Source: Gnetum montanum (taxonomy: Eukaryota > Streptophyta > Gnetopsida > Gnetales > Gnetaceae). Taken from it: a stretch of DNA of 64,000 nt. Both the position numbers and the translations under genes were made by a program. The notes beneath the pieces were generated by a model. It worked only from the letters and a program-made list of their open reading frames with translations. It did no database searches and was not told the origin of the DNA. The first letter of the stretch is position 1, and each line of letters opens with the position of its first letter. This document shows, in pieces, positions 47,870-58,800 of this stretch. The stretch is from contig MNCI01036184.1 in assembly GCA_015680685.1 (NCBI GenBank), positions 209,961 through 273,960 on the forward strand, read 5' to 3'.

Positions 47870-48544
47870 CTACATGTCCTCCTAAGAGACATTCCATTTT
47901 CTCAATCATTACATTCCCTAAAAATACCAATCATGGTCTCATGAATCCTCAAGAATTATTTTAGAGAATTTGTCTTGCCATGAGATATGCAAGCTGTGAG
48001 TGTATGTAATGAATTAATACAAGGCTTTTACTTCTAAAGCTAATAAATCACATTTACATGATAACATTGAATAAGATATTTGCATTTGTACCTTTAACTC
48101 ATTAAAAACAATTTTGTACCCTTTTAATATCTTTCCAAAGTTTAGCACTTAGTCTAAGTCCCCAAACAACACATCCATATAATACAATAGGATAGATAAT
48201 AGTCTAAAAAAAAATTTCCTTCCCTTCCGAGCCCAAATTCCTAAATCCTTGCTCTTTTGTTTTCGAAGTGCATATTCTTTCTTTAATGAACTTCCCCCAC
48301 ATGTAATTGTTTGTATAAATGAGACCCAAATATTTAAAAGAATTTAATATTTGCACATTGATATATCCAAAATAGAAGTTATAATAAGTATTTTTTAAAC
48401 CCAAATCTTTAATTTGGTTTTATTGACATTCAATTAAACACCATATGAGCAACAATAATTTTCAAAAATTTGCAACATATTTTAAATACCTTTTATAGTA
48501 GTGAAGATCAAGAGAATATCATCTTCAAATAAAAGAAGATTCAT
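47870..48544 (-). repeat. Tandem copy 2 of the LINE fragment
   Basis: Direct repeat of the preceding unit. Sequence beyond it (to 48665) continues the RT upstream, so the duplication is internal to one LINE. Confidence 0.8.
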
Positions 48545-48665
48545 TGCTTGAGATCCACTTTTGATAACATGACTATCTTGCCTATTGCATAACTATTCTT
48601 GCATTTTACCAATAAAGATACCAACGAGAGTTAGAGAAAGAGGAATTGGAATATTTTTTTTATAT

Positions 48666-49057
48666 GTTATTTTTGGTATTGTCTACTTAATATTGAGCAT
48701 GTGACGTCCTCTAAATTTTTTCCTTATTATTAATATTATTTTTGGAGGTCTAACATCCCTCCTCTATGGTTAACATCAAACCAATATTGCACTAGAGGAT
48801 GTCGGTTATGCACTTAAATCCTGAGGATGGGCATTTCAACTATTAGAGGTTAGTCTTTTATGAGTTATATTTTGGCCCAATGGTTTTGCCAAAAGCTTCA
48901 AGTTCTTATAAACTCTTCTAAACTCTAGGATGGATAACTTGAAGAAGATTGAAGTATCATAAACATATTGTGAGGAGGAAACTTTGAAAGGTACCATTTA
49001 GTGATTAAAAGTAAGGAAGTATTATATCTAAATGTACAAGTATTTTAGAATGTTTAT
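48666..49057. other. Non-coding DNA left of element H, possible old LTR
   Basis: TGTGACGTCCTCTAAATTTT (48699-48718) resembles the start of some plant gypsy LTRs. No partner LTR was found. The last five bases (TTTAT, 49053-49057) are H's target duplication. Confidence 0.3.
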
Positions 49058-49871
49058 TGATGAGTCGCCATTTTAGTTGACCAAGATATCGCATACGTGA
49101 TATCGCATACGCGATATCATAGCCTATCTCCTAATCTATAAATAAGAGGTAGACAAATCTGATAGGTAGTTTTGGAAGTTAGCAGTTAGAGTTGTTAGAT
49201 TAAAGTTTCTTTTTACATCTCTTAACCCTTCTCTCCCAGTGTATGCCCGCAGTGTGGTGATTGTAATTGTACGGCATCCTTATTTGAGTGTGATGTACTT
49301 GGACACACACATGACCAAAAATAAAGATCGAGATTACTTCATCATTGCAACATTCACGTAGCTTAATTATTTATTTAATTGTTATTTACTATTTTCTTAG
49401 TTAATATCTTCTTACCCTAAAACTCCTGTTAAACGCGGAATGAGTATGACTTGATCACGAGCATTTAAGTGTGACTACTTGGTAACCCAATAGTGTACCT
49501 AGGATCTATGCTTGGTAATCCTAGTGGTAGTCATGCACGAGGTCCAAGATGTGTATGGATGATTGAGGAACAAATGCTCATCGCACTTAGGCCAGATTAG
49601 ATTCTCTCTCACCCTCTCTCTCTTAGCTTAGTTAATATTATTTTCCATTATACTTAGGAGTAGCATTAGTATAGGAACACATCATACACCTCATTCTGGA
49701 CTAAACCATACGTGACAAAGTTAACACTAGTCCAAATGGGAAGACAATGAACCGTGACCTAAGAATAACTGTCTAGATACCACAACTAGTCCATCTGCGT
49801 AGTTTGACCGAATCGCACGTGAAACACTCATATTCATATGGTTGAGTGTAGGGGTACCTCACAACTCATTA
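49058..49871 (+). repeat. 5' LTR of element H
   Basis: Starts TGATGAGTCGCC and ends CTCATTA (terminal CA mutated to TA). GATATCGC palindromes (49086-49118) precede a TATA box TCTATAAATA (49135-49144). AATAAAG near 49320 could be the polyadenylation signal. Confidence 0.92.
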
Positions 49872-49893
49872 TTGGCACCGTTTCTGGGGATGG
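49872..49893 (+). promoter_or_regulatory. Primer-binding site of element H
   Basis: TTGGCACCGTTTCTGGGGAT directly follows the LTR and is related to the sites of A, B, D, E and G. Confidence 0.75.
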
Positions 49894-50012
49894 TACTAGT
49901 TATCTAAATTAGTTATATCATACAAGGTCGTTGTATAGGAATTAATGATATATCTTTTAGAAATAAATAATTATAAAAAGTCACATATAAATTCACACAC
50001 AATTTCACAACC

Positions 50013-52010
50013 ATGCCTCTCCTACAAGACTACGATAAAGCCACATCTAGTGAGGCAGTTCACTGGAGAACCAATGAATTATATGACAATGAAGATTGGA
50101 GTACACAACCCGAAGTGGGGGTTTCTTATAAACATAAACGAAGGCAACATCATCCCAACTGATGAAAGCATAACTTACCCGATGACAATGAACCCCTACT
50201 GACCACTACAAGCCTAACGCAAATATAAGAGGTTGTTTGGATCTCCCGTAGGCATCGTAAAGAGAGTCGTCTACCTAGGCTCGATTTAAACAACTTCCCT
50301 AATTTCTCAAGAGGCTATGACTTAGACTTGGATCAACATTTACAAGCCTTCTACGATGCCTATACATGGAACAGCATTGATAACGGTTGGCAAAAACTCA
50401 AGCTCTTCCTTATGACACTTGTTGGCCAAGCAAAAGTATGGTATAGATCGTTAAAACCAAATTCAATATGACATTGGCCAACAATGGTAGAACTCTTTAA
50501 TGAACAATATCAAACCTACGCAAGAGTGTCAGCCTTGAGGAAACAAATCCAAGAGTGGAAACAAGCACAACATGAACCCTTGTACATGGCCTTAGAAAGA
50601 TATTATGCACTATTACACAACTGTCTAGGCCATGAGTTCTTCGAGGAAAGGCTAATGTACCATATCATTAATGGGCTATGTGATGAAACAAGAGAGACCC
50701 TAAGGATGTATGCCCAAGGTCAACTATACGAACTACGAACCCATCAATTCCAAGAGCTTATTAAGCGGGTAGCAAAAGAGGAAGGAGAAATGGCTAGATG
50801 GGAGAGTGTTGAAAAACATCAATAGAAGCAAAATCTCAACTTAACAAAGGTCCATGATCATAAAAAGGAGAAATCAACCTATCACAAGGGGAAAGAACCA
50901 TCTTTGCTGGTACAACAATCATTAGAGGAAGTCAAGGAAAAGATCAATAAGATGTTGGAATGGACACATAAAAAGTGTGGAGAATATATCGATATTATTG
51001 GAGATAGAGTTTTGACAACCCGAGGAACAGGAAAAAATATCATTTGACAATCAGGAAGAAGGGATGGAGAACATAAGAGCTCAACTGCCAATCATACATA
51101 TGAATGCAACATTTTCCTGTACAATCACCCCAAGGGCCAATGCCCAATCCTGTTACATTTATATGAGCATTGGGAAAACACGTTACACCCAGAGTTTGTA
51201 CAGAGACACTGTGTTTGATCATAGTGGCAACAATCCCAATTGTGGGGAAAGCCACCCCTAAACTAGAGACACCCTTCGTATCACCTAAATCCAAATGCTT
51301 ATCTAGTTCAACATCCTGTTTTCCCAACTGGGCCAACATACTCTATCTCACTGCATTACCATTCTCCTCAATACTATCAGCCCATGTCCTCAACACAACC
51401 ACTGCCTTGTGCACCTCACACTTATCCTAATTTTTAACATTCTCATCTTTTTCCTCCTACATCGCCACCAACTATTCCTAAAGTGTCTGCACCATAGCAA
51501 CAACCCACGAACACTACTTGTGCTACTATTTCCAACAGCAATGAGAGACCTCAGCAACATCGAAGGCATCCCTTCTTTAGAAATGACCATAGGAAGGGAC
51601 AACACAATTCCAAGGCCACTACATTCTCCAACTTAGCACAAGTCCAACACTATGGTGCATCCTTCCCTTCGAACCCAACACCTCATGTTACTTCATCAAG
51701 GCCACCAATTAACACTCCAACAACCATATGGCCCAATGAACATAGCCATGGAAGGCAACATCCCAATCCTTGCATACCATCTTATGGTCTCAATTACCAT
51801 AGTGGGTCAACTTGTTATCCGAAAACTACATCTTATCAATTGCCCCACTATGTTTACTATAATCAAGTGTGTGAACACCAATGGAGGAAGTATGACCAAG
51901 TTTCAATACTTCCAACACGCAAGGATTCTCATCTTTCCATTATTAATCCTTGCCATGCTCAACCATTTAGTTATGGGGGATATCCCCCATTTTAATAACA
52001 AGCAAGATTA
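50013..52010 (+). pseudogene. Gag of element H (degenerate)
   Basis: ATG at 50013. A short N-terminal part (SSEAVHWRTNELYDNEDWS, GVSYKH) lacks the Arg/Ser-rich segment of D and E. The capsid-like domain is at about 50330-50720: HLQAFYDAYTWNSIDNGW, KVWYRSLKPNSI, then the longest open segment (50484-50825: VELFNEQYQTYARVSALRKQ, LMYHIINGLCDETRETLRMY, RVAKEEGEMARWE). The Cys-His box CNIFLYNHPKGQCPI is at about 51106-51150, followed by a Pro/Tyr/Asn/Ser-rich C terminus ending HAQPFSYGGYPPF (about 51950-52008). Stops near 50150, 50470 and 51045. No CCHC knuckle. Confidence 0.78.
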
Positions 52011-53901
52011 ATAAATATTTTCCATTTTCTTTAATTTTACAACGTTTTGTTTTCCATTTTTTCATTTTTCAAATTCTTGTTTTATATTTTTGTATTTTTA
52101 TGTTTTTATAAGTAATCTCATCTACGAATAAAACACTCATGTGGCTCGTTGGTTGAGGTGTATTCTATGTTATCAAGTCTCGAGTGATCAATTATGTGGA
52201 TAGTGAGCCCATTACACCCACTCATCCATTCTACAAATAAGAGGTTTTATTCGAGGGTACAATGATATTCTTGACATTCTTAAAACTTAAAATTAATTTC
52301 ATGTTCATTGTACCCAGAATGAAGAAGGATGGACCAAGAGGGAATGATTAGCATGTGACATCAAGGGGACTTGTGGATTCTTTTTGGTAATGTCTGTGAG
52401 AGTTATCATGCAACATTGTTGTACTAAGATCCTTGTAGATCTAATGCAAAATGGGAGTAAGAGTAATCAAAAGGCACTCAAAGATCCAATGGTGTTCTAG
52501 GGGGTCCCACTAGAAATACATGCATCCATGCTTAAAAGTTGGTGGCTTCTCTAGATTCAATAATTGAAAAAAAAAAGAAAACATGAAAAGAAACATGCCA
52601 CAAAGCAAAAATCACTCCTCCCTTGAACAAAACACCAAGTGATCGTACACCTTGTTGTTTTGGTACTCTCATGGTCACTCATCATGGGATGAAACAATGC
52701 AATGTCACTGATTAGAGGAATGGACTTAGTCCTGATCTTCGAACGACGGGTTAATGACACATTAATCATGCTTTACACGCAAGATTCACCATGCCTTGGG
52801 TCAGTTACCTCATGTCCCAATCTCTACAATCCCTTCTATAGTCTATCTCATCTTGTTGTTCATGTAATTGTTGCTTGTGTCTCATATAGCATAGAATTCT
52901 TACCTCATTCTGGTGATACCTACATGTTTGTGCTTTGTGGAACCAGTGTGGATTACATTTAACCCTTCTAGTGCCCATGGACACTTTTTAGTGTGGTTAC
53001 ACAAGGGCATTATAGGTTGGAACCTACTTTGGGGAGGACCCACTTGTGTAATATTTTGTAATTTTCACTCATAACACAGCCAACACACACCATTTATTGC
53101 CCTCATCATATTTTCCACAATATTCTTTCCCTTATAACTACCCCTCCGAATTCCAACGTTCCTATGAACCATTACATGGCCTTTTTCTCTCACTTACCAC
53201 CCGAGGCTTTATTGATCAAGTTCACCCACATATAATTATTCATGCCTTCAAAACTATCTAAATTACCATAGAACCCTTTAACATGTGCCCACATGTCCTT
53301 AATTTACATTGTTAAAATCAGAAAAACCTTCAAAATTCGGTATTTTCCCTCAGGCCTAAACATCGATAGGCTATGATATCGTGTCACGTCCAACTATNNN
53401 NNNNNNNNNNNNNNNNNNNNNNNNNNNNNNNNNNNNNNNNNNNNNNNNNNNNNNNNNNTCAACTATTCACGCAGGGGAGTTTTTTAAATTTTTCTCTACG
53501 ACTTGCGATTGCGAGACCCTTGCTTTTATACCTATATCTCACTCGCTAGTACTCCGATTTTCATTCCGTCTGAACCTACTTGAACTTGGAGTGTTCATCT
53601 TAGTTGTGGGGGAGGGATACACACTGAAGAGTGCATAAATTTGTTGAAATTTTTCATCACCCAAAGGACATTATCAAGGGTAATTAGTTATAACATTAAG
53701 GATAATTGTGCCGGAAATAATTTCATCCCCTTAGTTATACTGGGAAACTAAATTTGGAAACCACCTAAGTAAAAAGGACTTAATATTATAATCTTTTAGG
53801 AAACATCACATGGAGATAAAATAAATTAATTAAGGCAAGAAGTAAGGTATAACCTAACTTTGGAAACAACCTTACTAATGATTGGCCCCGTGTGATTGTA
53901 G
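52011..53901 (+). other. Spacer of element H between gag and ORF2
   Basis: No coding region supported. It matches D's spacer in reverse complement. Landmarks: the conserved block near 52970-53060 (GGGGAGGACCCACTTGTG), a GATATCG promoter-like remnant at 53374-53380 just before the N gap, the polypurine-like box at 53601-53618 (TAGTTGTGGGGGAGGGAT), and a TTGTAG splice-acceptor-like site ending at 53901. Confidence 0.55.
53398..53458. other. Assembly gap (61 N)
   Basis: A run of N in H's spacer at the place where D has its TATA/GATATC module, so H's version cannot be read. Confidence 0.95.
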
Positions 53902-56651
53902 ATGGCCTCGAAATGCGAACAACAGGAAGGTCCTGCTCAAGGTGGAAGCAAAATACCTAGGAGAGGTAAAGGACAAGTCCTTGCTGGACAACATACAGAG
54001 CAGGAGGAACAATCATTTAGCATTCACCAAGAAGACTTTGTTACTGTACAATCAAGGTAGGCAGAAGGAGGAGCTGCTGCAATGCCTGAACAGGGACAAC
54101 ATCTCACATTGCCCCAGGAGTGTGTTCAGGCTATCCATGAAAGGTCCACATTCACTGCAGTGATTGTGGAATTAAATTTTGAACCATTCACAGAGTTTTC
54201 TCCTGAGGCTACTAGGGACCACCTCAAAGGGTCTCCCTTATGGCCTATCCTCTTTGAAAGCAGTGCCTAGTACCTAGGGGAAATGTACCAATTTTGGCAC
54301 AACAGAGAACAAAGCGCCACCATTAATATTTGTGGTGTGACAGTTGACTTCTCTGTGCAAGCCATTTTGGAAGTTATCTACCCGTTCAGATCCTGATGCA
54401 CGACGAGTTTGGTTGGAAAGGGCATATGGAAAAGAAAAGACATTTGAAGAGTTGACGATGGAAGAGAGGATCTATTTTAAAATTGGAACGTATCACCTCT
54501 TCCCCATGAAGGGCTTAAAAATGATTTTGACATATGTAGCAAGCGGGTGTGTAGTATTGATGGGAAAGGTTAATGTTAACCTGCCTCATCTATACTTTAC
54601 AGAGATCCTGAGGCAGTTCAAAGAATAGAAGATAGGGAACATGATGTTTCCCTTCCCTTGCCCTATCAGGAAGCTATGTCGATGTTCTAGTATCAGAGGA
54701 TACACTAATGATGTTCTCCAAAAAGCCAAAAATGCTTCATATGCTGAATTATTAAAGCCACCAGCCACAAGGAAAATCACTGGTGAGACATTGGGACTAG
54801 AACAAGAAAAAGAATAGATGACAGGGCCAACTGCAACTCAACTTGTAGGACCTAGCCAACTTCCAAGTACAGGGCCTAGCAAACAACAAGAAGTAGGGCC
54901 TAGCATGGGCCAAGATCAACCATTGCCGCCGCAAGATTATAAACTGTCGATGAGCCATCTCAGGGCCATTGCTGAGACAGTCAGTTGGGGAAGTCGTGAT
55001 GATGCAAATCTCTTCCACGTCATCGATGATGCCATATAGCCCATGGTTTCTTTGGATCATGCAAGGGGAAGTGTCCATCCATACATGAGGAGGGAAAAGT
55101 ACTTGGTCACAACAGATCTTGGGAAAAACTGCATCTTTCGAAGTGCAATTAGAAACTGGTAAAGGGGCCATAGTCGTGGTCATGCAACACCAGGATGCAG
55201 CAGGAGCCACAGAAGTGGTCACAGACCACATTAAAGAATCATTCAATGTACCTGTTATACCACCAGTAGATCTCATAGGAGCATAAGATGCTCAAACTTT
55301 GGTCAGAACCTCAATGACTCTTGTGGAACATGAGGATGTACTTGATCGATTGCTACAAATAGGACAAGTAATGATGTCTCTGTTTAAAATTCCTCAAGAT
55401 GTTACGGTAATTCAATCAGACCTCATTTCCACCAAGGGGAAGCTGGTCTTGATAGAGGTGAGGGCCAAGCATGCTAAAGCAAAGGTGCAAAAATTACAAG
55501 AAAAGATCGTGTCCCTACAAGCAGCATAGCGGGACCCTTTATAATTTGTTCTCGCAGACCAGCTGGACAGTTTCAAAACTGAGCAACTAACCAAACTACT
55601 AACGGAGAATAAGAAGGTGGCAAAAGAAAAAGAGAAGGCTGTTTGGGATGCCTCTGTAGCACAAGCGTAAACTTATGCACATACCAAGGCACTCAAGGCC
55701 TTACAAGAGGAAAACAAGCAGCTTGTTGTCGACAACCTTTGGTTGACCTCTGTGGAGAAGCAAAAGAATGTTCTCGAAGAACATTTTCATCAGTTGCGAG
55801 AACAATTCATCCAGGTTAACCAAGACATGAGTCGTTTAGCTAGGGAAAATTGAACCCTCTCAATGGAGGAGGTACACACCATCTGCCAAAAGACAGTTAC
55901 CAAAATTAGCGCATGGAAAAATGAGGCTAAATGGCATGAAAAGCTAAAGAAGCACTTCTGGGACCAGGTGGGGATGTACAAATAGATCATTGAGAAGGCG
56001 ATCCATATGGCCAAGGCCCACATCAACGCTATTAGTGCTCAAAACATTGACTAGCGGGCCATATTGGACACATATGCCTTTGCCCACCAGGCGGAAGTTA
56101 AGAACTGGGACTTGTAGATCTAGGATCTTACAGAATACATGGAGTTGGCAAACCTATGGTATGCCAACCTTGCCATGTTAATAGCAAGGCACCTGAGAAT
56201 AGAGCTCGAACAATAGGTAGCTACCACCTACATCAAATATGAAATAGAATTTGCAGAACGCAAAAAAATATTGCAAAAACTGGAGATTGCAAATTCTGAA
56301 CTTGAGGTGGTTAAAGCAAGCTACCAGGGAAAAAAGGATGTTGCAACAGACTTGGCTCAACAGCTTGCAAATTTTCAAGAATACAGAGACAAAGCCAGAG
56401 CCTACGAGGAGGAACGACGGGTGTTTGCAGCTTGGTATGTCAAGGCAAATCAAATGTTTCCGCAACTACCCTACCTATGGGAGGTGCTGACTCCATCAAA
56501 TGTCAGAACATTAGCATGGATGGCACAAGATCCTTAGATCGAAGAAGAGAAACTCCAGGCCATACTTCAATGCCATCAAGTCCCAAGACCCAAAGCACAA
56601 GACAAGGGAAAAGCACCCATGAAGGAGCAACCACCACCAGGAACTACATGA
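53902..56651 (+). pseudogene. ORF2 of element H: conserved domain plus long coiled coil (degenerate)
   Basis: The ATG at 53902 follows GTGATTGTAG, an acceptor-like site. The N-terminal domain (about 54130-54720) contains AVIVELNFEPFTEFSP, KGSPLWPILFESS, MYQFWHNREQ, DARRVWLERAYG, ERIYFKIGTYHLFP and LMGKVNVNLPHLYFTEILRQF. Then come a GPSQLP linker (about 54820-54930) and a charged coiled-coil region to about 56440 (EVRAKHAKAKVQKLQEKI, LKALQEENKQLVVDNL, EFAERKKILQKLEIANSELE), ending in a basic Pro-rich tail (KAQDKGKAPMKEQPPP). About ten stops or shifts; without them about 900 codons. It resembles neither gag nor pol. Function unknown; a structural or env-position protein is possible. Confidence 0.7.
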
Positions 56652-56824
56652 GTTCCATCAATTTTGTAGCTATAGGATTTCCTTTTGCATTTTTTGTGTT
56701 GTCTCAATTTTTTTTTGATTCCACACTACAGCATGAACCCATTCTCACCATTTAATAATCCCATACCTATCCACTATGTAATCAATGGAGCTTGTTCTCA
56801 CTGTAACTCAAGGATGATTTTTCA

Positions 56825-56840
56825 TTCAGTTGTGGGGGTA
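56825..56840 (+). promoter_or_regulatory. Polypurine tract of element H
   Basis: TTCAGTTGTGGGGGTA lies immediately before the 3' LTR and is the expected plus-strand primer. Confidence 0.8.
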
Positions 56841-57654
56841 TGATGAGTCACCATTTTAGTTGACAGCAATATCGCGTATGTGATATCGGGTACACGATAT
56901 CGCAGCCTGTCTCCTCATCTATAAATAAGAGGTAGACAGATCCAATAGGCAGTTTTGGAACTTATCAATTAGAGTGGTTAGTTTAAAGTTTCTTTTTACA
57001 TCTCTTAACCCTTCTCTCCCAGTGTATGCCCGCAGTGTGGTGATTGTAATTGTACGGCATCCTTATTCGTGTGTGACGTACTTGGACATGCACATGACCA
57101 GAAATAAAGATCGAGATTACTTCATCATTGCAACATTCACTTAGCTTAATTATTTATTTAATTGTTATTTACTATTTTCTTAGTTAATATCTTCCTACCC
57201 TAAAACTCCTATTAAACACGGAATGAGTATGACTTGATCATGAGCATTTAAGTGTGACTACTTGGTAACCCAGTAGTGTACCTAGGATCTGCACTTGGTA
57301 ATCCCAGTGGTAGTTGTGCATGAGGTCCAAAATGTGTATGGATGATTAAGGAACATATGCTCATCACACTTAGGCTAGATTAGATTCTCTCTCACCCTCT
57401 CTCTCTTAGCTTAGTTAATACTATTTTCCATTATACTCAAGAGTAGCATTAGTATAGGAACACATCATACACCTCATTCTGGACTAAACCATACGTGACA
57501 AAGTTAACACTAGTCCAAATGGGAAGACAGCAAACCGCGACCTAAGAATAAGTGTCTAGATACCACAACTAGTCCATCTGCGGAGTTTGACTAGATCACA
57601 CATGAAACGCTTGTATTCGTATGGTTGAGTGTAGGGGTACCTCGCCACTCATCA
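56841..57654 (+). repeat. 3' LTR of element H
   Basis: 814 bp, starts TGATGAGTCACC, ends CACTCATCA. TATA box TCTATAAATA at 56919-56928. GATATCG palindromes between 56868 and 56902. Confidence 0.92.
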
Positions 57655-57659
57655 TTTAT

Positions 57660-58302
57660 GAAACCAAAATTGAAATGCTTTTTATTACATTTGAAGATCC
57701 TTAGGATCTATTAGAAAAAAGAAATGTTTATAGTTATCTTAATTATTTGGAAAATTACTTTAAAATATGTTTTGGTAAGTTTTGTAATTTTTAGCAATGT
57801 AATTATTGCTTAAAAGGTATTTTTAAAAAGGTTTATTAGTTTACGATACATGGAATTTGATTTTTCGTTGGTAAATTCTTTTGGAAATTTTATTTATTTT
57901 ATTTGTTGACAGATGTCATGTGATAAATGTCTTCCTTCCATGCAGTGAGTGGATTGTATTTTCACTTAAATTTCAAGAAATCTAATTTTTTTAATTATCT
58001 ATATTAACATGTTAAGCATGACAAAGAATTTTACTTCCTAAAGCTTTGGGTGTATACCATGAGAACATATAGTGTGATGAAGAAGCTTTTGACAAGGTCG
58101 CATATTAACATAATAAAGAGCTTGTCCAAGATGCCATCAATGATCAAGTTTATTTGAAAAGCTAATTCAAGTTATGTTTTTTGCAAGATTTGGTATTTCT
58201 TGTACAATAATTATTGCTTTAAAAAATTTCCTAAAATTTTATTAATTTACAAAAAAGATGACTTTGATTCTCTATGCTTTCTTTTTGAAAATTTTTGGTA
58301 AT
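57660..58302. other. AT-rich non-coding DNA
   Basis: No gene, repeat boundary or coding remnant recognised, apart from the repeated phrase TTGGAAATTTT in several positions. Confidence 0.5.
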
Positions 58303-58800
58303 TTTATTGTCATCATCCTAGCCTTGTCCCAATGAGATAGGGTTAACCATATGAATTCTTTTTTACCATTTTTCTTTATGAAGAGCTAGACCTTTGTTTA
58401 TTTGTAGTTTCTTTAAATCATCTTCAATTGTGTTTTCCTAGGTCTTTCTTGGTCTTCTTTTGGATGGTTTTCTTGGAATAGTGATGTAGCACCTTTTTTT
58501 TATAAGTTTATTATTTGATCTTCTTTGCACATGTCCAAACCATCTAAGTTGCTATTCTTGTAGCTTATCTAAAATAGAAACCACTCCAAGTCTTTCTTTA
58601 ATGTTTGTATTATGCAATTTATCTTTTCTGGTAAAATTCAACATCCATCTAAGCATGTGCATTTTCACCACACTAATATGTTGTTCATGCTTCTTTTGTC
58701 ATATCTGACATTTAGCACCATATAAAATAGTAGGCCTTATTGCTATCATGTAAAGTTCCCCCTTTGATTTTATTGGTACTCTTTTATAATATAGAATACC
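58303..58800 (-). mobile_element. RTE-type LINE fragment (3' end)
   Basis: The minus strand encodes the C-terminal part of an RTE-clade reverse transcriptase protein in decayed form: PTILYGAKC, KMHMLRWMLNFTRKDK, ERLGVVSILDKLQE, LRWFGHVQRRS and KRRPRK, followed by PISLGQG and the typical 3' end GGGACAAGGCT with a short GATGATGAC tail at about 58303-58322. Consensus wording such as RLRWFGHV is well kept; stops and shifts are present. Confidence 0.75.

Larger units (their letters stand above)
46990..48665 (-). mobile_element. L1-type LINE reverse transcriptase fragment, internally duplicated
   Basis: The minus strand encodes broken pieces of a non-LTR reverse transcriptase: IPLSLTLVGIFIG (about 48610-48650), the catalytic box as FEDDILLI (about 48515-48540) and again as YEDDAILI (about 47840-47865), VNVDKTKLMI, NSFKYLGLIY, YMWGKFIKERI and LYRCVVWGLGLSAKLWKDIERA. 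Consensus LINEs have YADD, and here Ala is replaced by Glu in both copies. The longest open piece is 48404-48204. The 5' end and poly(A) end are not clear. Confidence 0.75.
49058..57654 (+). mobile_element. Non-autonomous LTR retrotransposon H (gag plus ORF2, no pol)
   Basis: 8597 bp with perfect TTTAT duplications (49053-49057 and 57655-57659), two 814-bp LTRs, primer site, gag, spacer, ORF2 and polypurine tract. No protease, RT, RNase H or integrase motif lies between gag (ends near 52010) and ORF2 (starts 53902). By hand count the LTRs differ at about 68 of 814 sites, mostly transitions, with no gaps. This is the cleanest element of the window and the reference for the D/H family. Confidence 0.9.

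Noticed and set aside
51409-52011. Plus-strand frames (51409-51636, 51652-52011) rich in Leu, Ile and His
   Set aside because: They are alternative frames of the Pro/Tyr/Ser-rich gag C terminus of H; equivalent shadow frames occur in D and E.
54797-55276. 159-codon minus frame inside H ORF2
   Set aside because: Antisense to ORF2, with no similarity to known proteins and no counterpart in D.
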